From assembly GCA_036365455.1 (NCBI GenBank), contig JAWQUS010000003.1, positions 1,012,001-1,076,000 of the forward strand: 64,000 bases of DNA, written 5' to 3'. The stretch's first letter is position 1. Each line of letters begins with the position of its first letter. The notes beneath the pieces are model-generated. The model was given only the letters and a program-made list of their open reading frames with translations. It had not been told where the DNA came from and searched no databases. The translations under genes and the position numbers were made by a program. This document shows, piece by piece, positions 40,121-50,639 of this stretch. Origin of the DNA: Macrosoma leucophasiata (Eukaryota; Arthropoda; Insecta; Lepidoptera; Hedylidae).

Positions 40121-42726
40121 ATCATGTTCGCAACCAGGATGTTAAAGAAGAGGTGATAAGACGTATAGAAGGTTACCAGCCGATGATGACTCATGAGGTG
40201 CCAATGGAGCTTAAGATTGTACTGAAAGATGATGTACCTGTGGCGCAGCGACCTCGACGGCTGGCACTGGCAGAACAACAGCTGGTAGAGAATCAGGTTG
40301 AAGAGTGGTTACGAGACGGAATTATACGGGTAAGCTATTCTGATTATTCAAGCCCAGTAGTGTTGGTTCGTAAAAAGGATGGGTCAGTTAGAGTGTGTGT
40401 AGATTACAGGCGACTGAATGCAAAGATAGTGAAGGACGAATTCCCACTGCCAATTATAGATGACTTGATAGATAAATTGCTGGGAGCGAAGGTATTTAGC
40501 GTTCTTGATTTGAAGAATGGGTTTTTCCATTTAAGCATTAGTGAAGATTCTATACGGTACACATCGTTTGTGACACATCATGGGCAATTCGAGTTTTTAC
40601 GTGCACCTTTTGGTTTATCAATTTGTCCGAAGGCTTTTATGCGTTATGTCAGCATTGTTTTCAGGGATTTGATTTCTAAAGGAAGTATGATGATTTTTAT
40701 TGATGATATTGTAATTCCAGCTCAAACTGAGGAACAAGGACTAGAAAGACTTCAGCAAGTATTAGAAGTAGCATCAAAATTTGGATTGTCAATCAATTGG
40801 AAGAAAGCAAACATACTTCATAAAAAGATAGAATATTTAGGTCACATCATAGAAAATGGAGAAATTAGACCGAGTACAGATAAGATAAAAGTAGTGGCTG
40901 ATTATCCTCAACCAAGAACTTTAAAAGAATTGCACAGTTTCGTTGGATTAACAGGGTACTTTAGAAAGTATATAGAAAATTATGCATTGATAGCTAAGCC
41001 CTTGACGGATTTATTAAAGAAGAATAAGGAGTTTATATTTGAAAAAGAAGAGAGAAGTGCATTTTTGAATCTGAAGTCTAGATTAATGAGCGAACCAGTG
41101 TTGAAGATATTTAATCCTCAACTACGAACAGAATTGCATACAGACGCATCCAGTTTAGCATTTGCAGCCATTTTAATGCAGTATCATCCTGACTCAGGCC
41201 TGCATCCAGTGCATTACATGAGCAGGAGAACGAACGATGCTCAAAGCCGGTATTGTAGTTATGAACTGGAGGCTCTAGCTATAGTTGAAGGCGTAAAGAA
41301 ATACAGGCACTATCTCTACGGCATTCATTTTAAGATTGTTACGGACTGCAAAGCTTTTGAGTTGACTCTAAAGAAGAAGGACTTAACTACAAAAGTAGCA
41401 CGATGGGTGTTGATGTTGAACGAATATGATTTTGAAATAGAGCACAGAGCTGGCATTAAGATGAGGCATACAGACGCACTGAGCAGAATTCCTTATGTCG
41501 CAGTTACTACAACACTGAAAAATAATTTTAAAAAGGCACAAGATGATGATGACGCTTTGAGAGCCATTAAAGAAATTTTAAAGAGGAGCTCTTATGAAGA
41601 TTTTTGGTTAGAAGATGATGTGTTGTATAAAGGTGTCCAGAAGCAGCTAGTAGTTCCCAAAACACTAGAGAGAGAGACGATTAAGAGAGTACATAGTAAT
41701 GGCCACTTCGGCGAAGTCAAAATGAAAGATTTACTCTCAACGGACTACTATATCAAAGATGTTGATAAGAAATTGGATGATTTCTTAAGAAGCTGTATTC
41801 CATGCCTGTTAGCAGCCAGAAAGGAGGGAAAACAAGAAGGGTTTCTAAAACCGATTAATAAAGAGAGCTTACCTTTTGACACTTTACATCTAGATCATTT
41901 GGGGCCACTGACAGAAACAAAGAAACAGTATAATCATATACTTACAATTATAGATTCCTTCACAAAATTTGTGTGGTTGTTCCCTACGAAGACGACTTCG
42001 AGTTCAGAAACACTTAATAAATTGCGAATACATCAACAGACCTTTGGTAATCCAAGGAGAATAATTTCAGACAGAGGTACTGCGTTTACCAGCCGGGAGT
42101 TTCAGGAATATTGTGAAGAAGAGAATATTCAACACATTAAGATAACTACTGGAGTTCCTCGTGGCAACGGCCAAGTAGAAAGAGTCCATAGAATCATTAT
42201 ACCCGCTTTGACTAAGCTGTGTATAGAGAACAATGGGATATGGTACCGTTACGTAAGCAAGGTTCAGAGAGCTTTGAACAGTACATTCCAGCGTAGTATA
42301 AATACTACACCCTTCGAGTTACTCATGGGTACCAAAATGAGATGTCCAGAAGACTTAAGAATTATTGAAGTATTACAAGAAGAAGATGCCAAACAGTACT
42401 CAGAAGACAGAGAGGAAAGTAGACTTAAGGCTAGGCAGCAGATTATGAAAATACAAGAGGAGAATATGAGGACCTACAACAAAAAGAGAAAAGAGAGTTT
42501 ACAATATAATTTAGGAGACCATGTTGCTATAAAAAGGACACAATATGGCCCTGGTTTAAAGTTGCGTCCCAAATACTTAGGCCCTTATGAAGTAACACAG
42601 TGCAAGGGGAAGGATAGGTATGAAGTTGAGAAAGTTGATCATTCTACTGAAGGCCCAAATAAAACAACCACGTCTGCTGATTATATGAAGAGGTGGCCTA
42701 TGCACAGTGACCGCTATGATGATTAA
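40090..42726 (+). CDS. Pol: reverse transcriptase, RNase H, integrase (mdg3-like element)
   Basis: 878 codons in the -1 frame relative to gag; the listed ATG is inside the overlap and the protein is probably made by frameshifting. Reverse transcriptase: YSSPVVLVRKKDGSVRVCVD, FPLPIIDDLIDKL, FSVLDLKNGFF and catalytic FIDD at 203-206. RNase H: HTDASS at 350-355. Integrase: H535, H539, C569, C572 zinc finger; catalytic D602 (HLDHLGP), D661 (SDRGTAF) and E697 (NGQVERVH), with 35 residues between the last two. A C-terminal region (LGDHVAIKRTQYGPGLKLRP) resembles the GPY/F module. No stop or frameshift is seen. There is no env ORF. Confidence 0.94.
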   Translation: MFYGVCKCFLDHVRNQDVKEEVIRRIEGYQPMMTHEVPMELKIVLKDDVPVAQRPRRLALAEQQLVENQVEEWLRDGIIRVSYSDYSSPVVLVRKKDGSVRVCVDYRRLNAKIVKDEFPLPIIDDLIDKLLGAKVFSVLDLKNGFFHLSISEDSIRYTSFVTHHGQFEFLRAPFGLSICPKAFMRYVSIVFRDLISKGSMMIFIDDIVIPAQTEEQGLERLQQVLEVASKFGLSINWKKANILHKKIEYLGHIIENGEIRPSTDKIKVVADYPQPRTLKELHSFVGLTGYFRKYIENYALIAKPLTDLLKKNKEFIFEKEERSAFLNLKSRLMSEPVLKIFNPQLRTELHTDASSLAFAAILMQYHPDSGLHPVHYMSRRTNDAQSRYCSYELEALAIVEGVKKYRHYLYGIHFKIVTDCKAFELTLKKKDLTTKVARWVLMLNEYDFEIEHRAGIKMRHTDALSRIPYVAVTTTLKNNFKKAQDDDDALRAIKEILKRSSYEDFWLEDDVLYKGVQKQLVVPKTLERETIKRVHSNGHFGEVKMKDLLSTDYYIKDVDKKLDDFLRSCIPCLLAARKEGKQEGFLKPINKESLPFDTLHLDHLGPLTETKKQYNHILTIIDSFTKFVWLFPTKTTSSSETLNKLRIHQQTFGNPRRIISDRGTAFTSREFQEYCEEENIQHIKITTGVPRGNGQVERVHRIIIPALTKLCIENNGIWYRYVSKVQRALNSTFQRSINTTPFELLMGTKMRCPEDLRIIEVLQEEDAKQYSEDREESRLKARQQIMKIQEENMRTYNKKRKESLQYNLGDHVAIKRTQYGPGLKLRPKYLGPYEVTQCKGKDRYEVEKVDHSTEGPNKTTTSADYMKRWPMHSDRYDD

Positions 42727-43485
42727 CATATTTATTTGTTTAATACCTATTTCTTTTTTTTTCAGGCAAGCAGTTGTCAAAGCAATTTTTAACTTATTCT
42801 TTGTTGTAACAGTTATGCATATGAAGGGAATTGTAACCTAAAGTTGTAACAAACAAAATTGTTAATTTGTATTTCAAAGGTTTTGTTTCTGTTGTGTTTG
42901 TTTTTTTTAAAGAAAGATGCTATTTAAGCTCAGTAGGCATTCCTAAAGTTGTATACTTACCTAAAAGTAGTTGCACTCTATTTTCATTATTTTAGTTTCT
43001 GGTCTATGAGTTGTTTTAAGATAAGATTAATTAAGTTTAGTGGGTATATTGTAAGTTGTTGTGTACTTAATTTAAATATTTACACTTTACTTTAAATATT
43101 TTGGTTTGTGTTCGAGTTTGTTTTCTAGCTAGATTTGTTAGATGTTATTTGAAATGTAAAATTTCACTTGAGAGGTTCAAGATGTTCGATGTTAATGTTA
43201 TGTTGGTCTTATTAGCATGTAATTGAAATTTTCCTAAGGAGTTTTAATTCTAAAGTTGTAAGTTACTAAAAGCTTATAGTTGGATTTGTAGGGTGTATAG
43301 CCTAAGACTAGTTTGATAGGTAAACGTGTAAAATGTATTAACTTAAGATGTCATGTGTTTATTAAAGTAAGCTGAAGCTGTATATTGAAGGTGTGAATGT
43401 GTGATGTTGTTTTATATAGTTTTGTTATTAATTAGAGTCAGAGTGAAAGTTGTCTGGGGACAGACAAGGAGCAGGAAGGCCGAAT
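42727..43485 (+). other. 3' non-coding region and polypurine tract
   Basis: 760 bp, T- and G-rich on the plus strand, with no ORF of note. AAGGAGCAGGAAGG ends shortly before the 3' LTR and is the likely polypurine tract, although it is followed by CCGAAT. Confidence 0.6.
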
Positions 43486-43671
43486 TGTGGGAATTGTCGG
43501 ATGCAAGGGACGGAACGTAAGGATGAGCGAGCGAGAGATGAGATGAGTGAATGAAAGAGGGAGAGATAATAGGAAGATGGCGGAAAGTGAAGGATGTGTT
43601 ACGTGGAGCTAAAAATAAATAAGTGTTTCAAGAGTTTTCTGGCTTTTACTTCCAACACACACCACCCCACA
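43486..43671 (+). repeat. 3' LTR
   Basis: 186 bp, identical to the 5' LTR as read, followed by the TAAA duplication. Confidence 0.95.
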
Positions 43672-44195
43672 TAAATATTATATTAGAAATCTGTGTTTTT
43701 GTGAAATATAATATGCAATATTTTACTTCAAGGAATAGTCGAAGAGAAAACTTACGTAGTGTTTATCAGTACGATCTTTGTCATACGAGGTGCAAGAATA
43801 GCATTTTCTACAAAAGTACGTTCAACACAGCAATAAAAATTTTCAACCATTTACCAGTTGATATTAAGATGTTAAATGGATTGAAATTAAAAAAAAACTT
43901 TAAAAAAATGGTTAATCAATGAGGCATTTTATAATCTCAACGAATTCTTCATTGTTTGTTATTAATTTAACTAACATTTATTCTGCTCTTATTTTATTAT
44001 AATTGACATTTAAATTGAAAAATATCTGACATTTATGTAAAAATATCGTAATTAATTTAAGTACATTATGCTCTAACTTTAAATCTTAAAACATATTGTA
44101 TGCCCAGTGTGGTAAATTGTACTTATTTTAAGCAATACTATCTGCTAAATGTACACAATTTTTGACAATAAACAAATATTCTATTCTATTCTAGA
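43672..44195 (+). mobile_element. CR1-like LINE, displaced 3' end
   Basis: Encodes the ORF2 C-terminus (ENLRSVYQYDLCHTRCKNSI; FNHLPVDIKMLNGLKLKKNF) to a stop at 43920, then an AT-rich 3' untranslated region ending ACAATAAACAAATATTCTAT with an ATTCT-repeat tail. It joins the part at 34260-38311. Confidence 0.85.
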
Positions 44196-45371
44196 ACGAT
44201 CTTCGCCTGACTGTCAAATATTCCTTCAAACTTTTTGTTACCTTCATTTTTTTTAGAACAAAACCAATAAAACGTAATATTACTTCGGCTGCTGACTGAC
44301 AAATTATCATCCCTCCCTCAGCACGTGAAGCGTAACAGAGGGGGGATGGTTCGGGGGTCGAGGATTTCCTCATTCCCCGGGCCTATCTGCCCCCGAAGCA
44401 TCGGGGGCGTGGTCGTTAACGGGATGCTGGCATGCAGGAAAAACTAGTTGAGGGATATATACACCTTTTTTTTTTCTTTTTTTATGAGATTTTTAACCCT
44501 TTTTCTTTGTTTTTATTTTCAATTTTTTTGTTGGGCATATACTTTTCTCTCCCTCAGCTATACCCCTGCTTTCTTCGGCTGCGAAAAACATTGTACAGTC
44601 CTCAGCAAGAAATATTGCTCATCGACCTTAGGAAAAAGTTTTCGGCTATTTTCGGCACTGCAGAGCGTTATTTCTTTCTCACACTACCTATGTGACGTTT
44701 ATCAACGATTTTGATTAAATTTTGACCAATGCGGCACTATCAGTGCTCACGTATTCAGTGTGCAACAGAGATAACGCTCTACGAAGTCGAAATTAGCCGA
44801 CTGTCTCTTTCCGTTGATGTGCAATATCTTGATCTGTAACTCCACGTTGTCCGCTGATAATGTTAGGTGAAGATGTTTTTCAATTATTTAGTTAGCGTCA
44901 ATTCACGATAGTAGTGTAAGAATTTAAAAAGAAAGCAATCGCAGCCAATGCTTTACAATTTTGAATAGTTGATTAACTTATAAAATGGGCTTGGCGAAAC
45001 GGAAGTCTTCAATGCGCGTGGCTCGACAGGTACTTGGCCGGTTTTCTCTTGTTATAAGGATTGTAAATATATTCTCATGGGAAAAGTCATTAGACAGACA
45101 ACAAGAACTAGATATCTGTGTTAAACAAACAAACTGTTATGTTCAAGGTGATACAATAATAGATAAGAAAGTAATTAAATATGTACAAAGAATTGACGGT
45201 CGAGATCTAAATGGATCACTTCAAAGGCTTTTGTGTGACGTCAAAGTATACAATTAAATAGTTACATACAGATTTATATTCACATAATTTACACAAATAC
45301 TCGTATTATAACATCAGTAACATAATAATATGATTGTTGTTACATTGTGGGATGCGTGTGTGTGTGTGTGT
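44196..45371. other. Unassigned intron DNA; weak ORF
   Basis: GC-rich words at 44335-44410 (CCCCCGAAGCATCGGGGGCG is a small palindrome). A 90-codon plus-strand ORF (44985-45257, starting MGLAKRKSSMRVARQVLGRF) has no recognised domain, splice sites or homologue that I can name, and is not claimed as a gene. (GT)n at 45356-45372. Confidence 0.35.
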
Positions 45372-45415
45372 GTATCTTCACGCCAGGTCCCTAACGGGGT
45401 AGGCAGAGAGTGTGG
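45372..45415 (-). mobile_element. RTE-a LINE, extreme 3' remnant
   Basis: TATCTTCACGCCAGGTCCCT and AACGGGGTAGGCAGAGAGTG: the last codons of RTE-a on the minus strand, following a (GT)n tract in place of the usual tail. Confidence 0.75.
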
Positions 45416-45974
45416 AGGGGACATTGTGGGATGTGACATAAATGAAAAGCTAATCGACATCAAGGGCGCCGATTCGGTAGGCTGCTCCAGCACCCAGTCA
45501 AATAGTGGGTGCCGAGCACCCAGAGCAGCAGACACTCAAATTTATCAGAAAATTAAAACTTCAGACAGTGGCTGACCTTTAAAAAAGTACTCACTGGCTT
45601 CAGATTGAATATAAAGCGGTATTGGCCCAAGTCAATAATGTATTCAGAAGCGGCGGGATGAGGGGGTCGTGGCCCTAAACTATGCTCCCTTCCTTACCCA
45701 ATAAACAAAATTCTGGCTATACCGATGGTCATGAGTACACCCGGGATCTGATCGACAATTGTTCCTACGTGAATGGAGTCAATGCAAGGCTATTTCAAGA
45801 GTTATCCTGGGTTCATAAAACTTGGAGGCTTTTCATTACACAACAAACAATTCGAGTTCTTATTTTATCGGTAATTTATCGACACCGACTTCAAAAAGCC
45901 ATATATTATCTGTATATCCGGCTCGAAGGATCATTTTAAAACAAGACTACGATTTTTCATTTGGTCACTTGTTG
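45416..45974. other. Unassigned intron DNA
   Basis: Plus-strand ORFs at 45682-45939 and before show no recognised family. Possibly decayed repeat. Confidence 0.35.
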
Positions 45975-46175
45975 TGTTAAATAAAAAATAACTAGCAATG
46001 CGAGCCGAACTCGCGCGCAGAGAGTTCTGTAGAATTGAGAGATTTTCTAATAACTTTAATTCACGCCTAGTCACCCTAAGGGGCATTGGCTGTCACAAAT
46101 GGACAGACAGACACCCATGTAATGTTATAAAGGTTCTTCTTGTTCTTTTTATGGAACCCTTAAGAGAGTGTGCTA
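45975..46175 (+). repeat. Family F repeat fragment
   Basis: GACAGACAGACACCCATGTA … TTTTTATGGAACCCTTAAG, the end of a common lepidopteran repeat. Confidence 0.5.
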
Positions 46176-46904
46176 CCTAAGTAAGCTTATTCTGTGACTG
46201 TGCGAATGTAAAACAGCGTATCAAAAAGCAATTGCGTAACGACTGCGGCAGGTCATCTGGTTAATTGTGTATTAGATATTCTAGTTTATCTTACTGACGA
46301 TTTCCCTTTCCACATATAATAACTGTACTAATTACTAGTGGACCTAATGACATGCAGCTCTTTAATCTTTATGTAATAGAAACTCAGATATGGAGATCCT
46401 AGATATTATAGACAAGTAACTAGCAAATAACTCAAGACAAGCAGACGGGCCACTGACGCCTTTAAACATTTGCAGGAAAGTTGCCAAAGCACTGCCACTC
46501 CTAAAATTTCTTTTGACTTTAGTTTTGATGTATTTTTAATGGTACATCTTATCTTACTTACATGATTTATATTGTTTTGTTTTCTTGTTATTTGCATCGC
46601 ATGCACAAAATTGATTGAAATTGATCCAGATGCAATTTTGAAAGATATTAAAAGAAGGGACATGCTCCACTAAACTGTTTTTTTTTATCGACGAAAAATA
46701 CGGAGGAGATTCTCAAGTCGACGTATATATTATATATATTTTTTTATGTATGACCACTCATTACTTTTTGTCGCTCTCTGATTGCCATGTGGTTATATGC
46801 ATAACTTTTTTCAGAGTTGTCTGATTTTGATAATTGTGTATTTTATTGAATAGAAGATTTATTGAAGAGAATGTGTCAATTTTTTGTTGTTTGTTGTTGT
46901 TTTA
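46176..46904. other. Unassigned DNA with a family G scrap
   Basis: 46432-46510 matches family G (GACAAGCAGACGGGCCACTG). The remainder is AT-rich, with T-runs at 46678-46688 and 46740-46746. Confidence 0.4.
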
Positions 46905-47090
46905 TGGGCGCAGTGACCCAAAATGAGTCTTGGCCTCCGATACAAGAATGCGCCATTTTTGCCTGTTCTGCGCTGCCTCCCGCCAGTCTTCGACCTGAAG
47001 GTCACGGAGATCTTTCAGCGCCTCATCACTCCAGCGATACCTGGGCCGACCAACTGGACGTCGGCCACTAGGTCGCCCCAAGTAAGTAAG
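46905..47090 (-). pseudogene. LINE ORF2 C-terminal fragment, minus
   Basis: The minus strand reads RRPVGRPRYRWSDEALKDLR, then DLQVEDWREAAQNRQKWR and VSEAKTHFG. This GRP-RW-D---DL---W---A--R--W pattern ends many insect LINE ORF2 proteins. A CTTACTTACTT tail lies at 47082-47092 on the minus-strand side. No upstream coding part remains. Confidence 0.7.
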
Positions 47091-47227
47091 TAATTTTTTG
47101 AAAGTCACAAAAAATGTAAAATTAAAACTTTTTAACAGAAAATTAAACCACCAAAAATAAATGAAAATGAAAAACAAAAAGATATATTTTGAGTCAAGGC
47201 AGTTCAATTTTTTGTTATAAAGTTTTT

Positions 47228-48480
47228 AATCATTCTTTGAAACTTAGCTCAAACCGGAACTTCCATCCACTTACTTCAGTCTTCCAGATTTCACTCTCAT
47301 TCGCAACGATCGCACGGGAAAAAGAGCCGGGGGAGTTGCAATTTATCTTCGTTGCAACATACCCCCACAAAATTTGGCATTCCAGTTAATATAAATAAAT
47401 GTCAGGCAATAATTATTGGTAGCAATCATCATATAAAAAAATTGGATTTTAGTAATTTACCGCCAGTATTATTCGAAAATACAAACATTCCTTTTTCAAG
47501 TTGTGTCAAAAACAAGTTGTTGTGTGTTTTGTCAAGGTTTGTATGTGGATTCTTGTCTAAATTGGAATAAACAAGTAACATCAATTAGCCAAAAACAATC
47601 GCCTCGCTGCGCTCTCCCTACAGGCTGAAAGACTTTTTACCTTCCAGTACCAAAACCATTCTCGTGCAATCTCTTGTTGTCCCTATGATCGATTACGCAG
47701 ATGTTTGTTGCTCAAACATGTCCCAACAACTTCTGAACAAACTGGATCGTTTGCTAAATAACTGTATCCGATTTATTTATGGCCTTCGTAAATTTGATCA
47801 TATCACATCTCACCATTCCAAACTCAATTGGCTTCCCATCCATCAGAGAAGACATTTAAGGATTCTCTGTTTACTGTTCTCTATTATTAACGATCCTTGT
47901 TCTCCACATTATCTAAAAAGAAAGCTTAATTTTCTGGGCGATTCTCACGATTACACTCTTCGTTCATCAGCTAACCTGATCCTACAAACATGTTCTCACC
48001 GTACTGGTTTCATGTCCGAATCTTTCACTATTACAGGAATAAAACTCTCGTACAACCTACCCCTTGACATTCGGAAATCTACTAGCAAATTTATCTTCAA
48101 GCGAAGAACTAAAGATTATCTTTTTTTTCATACATTAATTTCGTCACAGCTCTATGTATTTATTATAAGTTATATGTATTATAAGTATTCATATTTACGT
48201 ATTTATTATATATGATATATATTTATTTATTGTATAATAATATTTATTATTAATCTTATTCAAGTGTATTTATTTTTGTAGAGATATTACTTTATTTACG
48301 ATTTGTATATTTATATAAATTAATATTGTTAGTTTCGTAATAACTATTATTGGTTATTTATCTTGCACCTCTACATTTTCTTTTCTCACAACCCTAAGCT
48401 TGACTGTTAGAGAATGCCTAGTGGCATTAAGTCCGCCATATGTATAAATTACATAGAAGTGTAAATAAATCAAGTTAATA
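47228..48480 (+). pseudogene. CR1/Jockey-like LINE with internal deletion
   Basis: 47288-47365 reads DFTLIRNDRTGKRAGGVAIY (endonuclease). It then jumps to NINKCQAIIIGSN at 47395, which lies downstream of the RT catalytic block, so the centre of ORF2 is deleted. The C-terminal part (47664-48215) is long and open: VVPMIDYADVCCSNMSQQLL, LNWLPIHQRRHLRILCLLFS, YNLPLDIRKSTSKFIFKR. Another frameshift lies near 47565-47660. The AT-rich 3' untranslated region reaches about 48480. Confidence 0.75.
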
Positions 48481-48502
48481 TTAATAAGTGATTTCTACTT
48501 AC

Positions 48503-48763
48503 TTATTCTCCTGTGTGTTGGAGTTGTTGGTTTGTGCAATGACCCCTGAGAAGCTAAGTGCCTGGCTGATGCTCTGCCCGATCGCATCTTGGGATGATAT
48601 TACTAGGTTCTCCACTGATTTTCTCCTAGAACCCAATACAATCAATGAGAATGTCGTAGGTGTACCATCAGTAGTATAGCTACTTGACCATGTGAGCACC
48701 TTATGCAGTAGTATTAAGCTATTTTCTATTGATTCTGGATAAGTGGAGATTTCCGCGACTGTA
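48503..48763 (-). CDS. GRAMD1/Aster-like gene, second coding exon
   Basis: An open minus-strand exon with donor AATAA/gtaagt and acceptor at catacag/T (48763) or, less well in phase, at 48758. It encodes VAEISTYPESIENSLILLHK, VLTWSSSYTTDGTPTTFSLI, VLGSRRKSVENLVISSQDAI and GQSISQALSFSGVIAQ. The upstream AT completes with T as Ile from exon 50107-50150, and the final AA completes with G as Lys into 25124-25196. All junction phases fit. I recognise no domain; the assignment to this gene is from strand, order and phase. In-frame stops lie just beyond both ends, as expected for an exon. Confidence 0.65.
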
Positions 48764-48961
48764 CTGTATGTAAATTATGTAGTACAAAGAGCTGAAAACA
48801 GGCTGTGCATTAATATTTTTTTAATGTAAGTGCATTAAATAATGCTGAGAATGCATTCTAGTTTTTGCAGCTTGAATGTTCAATTCAAAATCTGTAGAAG
48901 CTTCTCAGCATTGATTACCAACATCATTAGCAAGATTTTTGCATTTGCAAATGTTTTGGTG

Positions 48962-49115
48962 CAGCCAGGGTTGCACCAAGATATTTGTCAAAGTCAAAGT
49001 TATTGTAACATTTCACATCCTTTTCTAACTTGAACAGATTTCTTTAAGTTAGAGGAGGATGTGAAATATAACCATAACTTTAACTTTAACAAATATCTTA
49101 GTGCAACCCAGCCTG
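48962..49115. mobile_element. Palindromic MITE
   Basis: Almost the whole element folds on itself: GGTTGCACCAAGATATTTGT at the left and ACAAATATCTTAGTGCAACC at the right, continuing inward through AAGTTA and TTTCACATCCT to a 14-nt loop. The arms are about 70 bp. Related scraps (GGTGCAAGCCAGCCTTAGTG) are near 23508. No ORF. Confidence 0.65.
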
Positions 49116-49129
49116 TGTTTTCAAATTTA

Positions 49130-49440
49130 ATAATGTTGACAAATAAGCATCAGTTCATTTTAAATGGTAAGAGAATAGAGAGAATGCTACAGCCTATCAA
49201 CATCTACTCTAAATTGAAAATGCAAATGCATTGTCATCCTTGAGCCCTAAGTTGTTTTGCCTCTCTGATAGTTATTATGGGCCATACAAATACACCAAGT
49301 GTGGTTAAAATAGAAGAATACTGCAGCCTATAGACTCCGTGCTTCGGAGAGCATGTTAAGCTGTCGGTCCTGATTGCTATCAATAGATAACAGTTGTTAA
49401 ACCTTGTCGGAAGCCTTAAAGCCGTTTCGTTCCAAACAAA
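49130..49440 (-). repeat. Diverged family A and family J fragments
   Basis: 49130-49315 is a decayed minus family A copy (GAATGCTACAGCCTATCAAC). 49330-49430 resembles family J (CCGTGCTTCGGAGAGCATGT, CAGTTGTTAAACCTTGTCGG). Confidence 0.5.
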
Positions 49441-50106
49441 GTAAACACGAGTTTGTATATTTAATGTGTTAGAAAAAAAAAATAGATTGATAATATGTGC
49501 TACAGGAGTTATTATTCACACCAAACTTAACAAATTTTTATTATAAAACAAAATTAATTTACGAAATTAAATTTTAAATAAATAAAAAACATCGTATGAA
49601 ATAGAACTAAACGATGTTGACGAGAAATGAAACGTAAAATGTCAATGCTGCCATTAGACATGATATAATATCAAACTTCTATGGCGATCTAGTTTATTTA
49701 GTATGGAAATTAAAAAAAATATATTTCAAGAACTGTGCATTTGCGCGATTTGAAACTTCGCAAAACGCTTCCTATTTACGAGTGCTATCTACAAAAAAAA
49801 ATGGACTTCCTAAACCTTGTACCATAGTGGAATTAACAGCCCTATTTTTAAGAGAAACGTAATAACAATAGCGACTGCATTCTTTATATGATACGCAAGG
49901 CCGTCGTAGTGTTTATACTACCCAGTTTAGAGTTCAGTATTATCCATTAAAAAAACAGCTCAACTTTTCTCTCGCATTTAACTATTCTGCCAGAGTTCGC
50001 GGTTCAATGGCCTAATAGTCTTGGAAACTGCGCGGGGACAGGTGATAAGAGACTGGTTCCCAATTTAACACAACACGTAACAATAATAAACTGGACAAAC
50101 ACTTAC
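49441..50106. other. Unassigned intron DNA
   Basis: The first GRAMD1 intron close to its donor. AT-rich, with no repeats shared in the window. Confidence 0.4.
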
Positions 50107-50150
50107 ATGGAGATGGCAATGTTGCGACTATCGAATTCCGAAGTACTCAT
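50107..50150 (-). CDS. GRAMD1/Aster-like gene, first coding exon
   Basis: On the minus strand ATG at 50150-50148 begins MSTSEFDSRNIAIS and the exon ends at a strong donor (CCAT/gtaagt) in phase 2, which fits the next exon at 48503-48763. The start is chosen because the frame is short, has a purine-free but acceptable context (CTACTATGA), and leads to the donor; no other ATG in this frame lies upstream. An 18-codon upstream ORF in another frame precedes it (50198-50254). Confidence 0.6.
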
Positions 50151-50320
50151 AGTAGAGGTCTTCTCAATTAACTTTAATGTCCGCTCCTCGCAATCTATCA
50201 ATAACAGCTGTGTTTTTTGCTTTCATCATCCAAATAAAAGAGATTTTTTTCCATGAAAATGCAATCAGCAAACATCGATTCGCGGTGACCAACTGACAGA
50301 TGTCAATTTGTCAATGATTT
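50151..50320 (-). promoter_or_regulatory. Putative 5' UTR and promoter of the GRAMD1-like gene
   Basis: On the minus strand, TCAGT at 50296-50292 matches the arthropod initiator element and lies about 140 nt before the start codon. No TATA box is visible. The leader carries an upstream ATG (50254) with an 18-codon ORF ending at TGA, which could reduce translation. Confidence 0.35.
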
Positions 50321-50639
50321 TTATTTTTGCCAACTTCAAGAAAATAATTACAAGTGCATTCATTGGGCCTGGTTAGCAGGCAGCAGTTAGTTTAATAATA
50401 TTTATTAAATAACAGATTTAAATATCAAAAATTGTAGTCAAATCGGCGTTCTTCCTGAATTTGCAGCCGAAATATGGAAAATGTAAAAAAATTACAAAGG
50501 AGCACAGTCTTTGTATTGAAAAAGTTACTATAAACTTTTTGTTGTATGTCCGGTTGTGCGTTACATTTTTTATAATTATTGTAACAAAAATATTACATTT
50601 ATTTCGTATTACTGACACATATTCTGACTTCATTAAAAT

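Larger units (their letters stand above)
38312..43671 (+). mobile_element. Complete mdg3-like Ty3/gypsy LTR retrotransposon
   Basis: A 5.36-kb element with two 186-bp LTRs that are identical as read, TGTGGG…CCCACA ends, target duplication TAAA, a primer-binding site, intact gag and pol ORFs overlapping by 31 bp, a 760-bp 3' non-coding region and a purine-rich tract before the 3' LTR. Identical LTRs and intact ORFs indicate recent insertion. It lies in the CR1-like LINE and in the large GRAMD1 intron, on the opposite strand to GRAMD1. The mdg3/micropia placement is from integrase style and is tentative. Confidence 0.95.
7794..50150 (-). other. Gene span: GRAMD1/Aster-like sterol transporter (partial, 3' end outside)
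   Basis: Nine coding exons in order 50107-50150, 48503-48763, 25124-25196, 23546-23641, 21707-21854, 20418-20575, 19764-19916, 11415-11516, 7794-7881 give one continuous frame of about 340 residues. Aster proteins sit in the ER membrane and carry cholesterol from plasma membrane at contact sites; the GRAM domain senses the plasma membrane, the ASTER domain holds the sterol, and a C-terminal helix anchors the protein. Only the N-terminus, GRAM domain and start of the linker are visible here. The three GRAM-region exons and the VHTCYG exon are certain by motif; the N-terminal exons and the 7.8k exon rest on phase and splice signals. The intron from 48503 to 25196 is 23.3 kb. Confidence 0.75.

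Noticed and set aside
42727..43485. Possible env gene of the mdg3-like element.
   Set aside because: The region has no ORF of note, so the element has none.
44985..45257. A 90-codon plus-strand ORF starting MGLAKRKSSMRVARQ.
   Set aside because: No domain, splice context, promoter or repeat partner; length is within chance for 64 kb.
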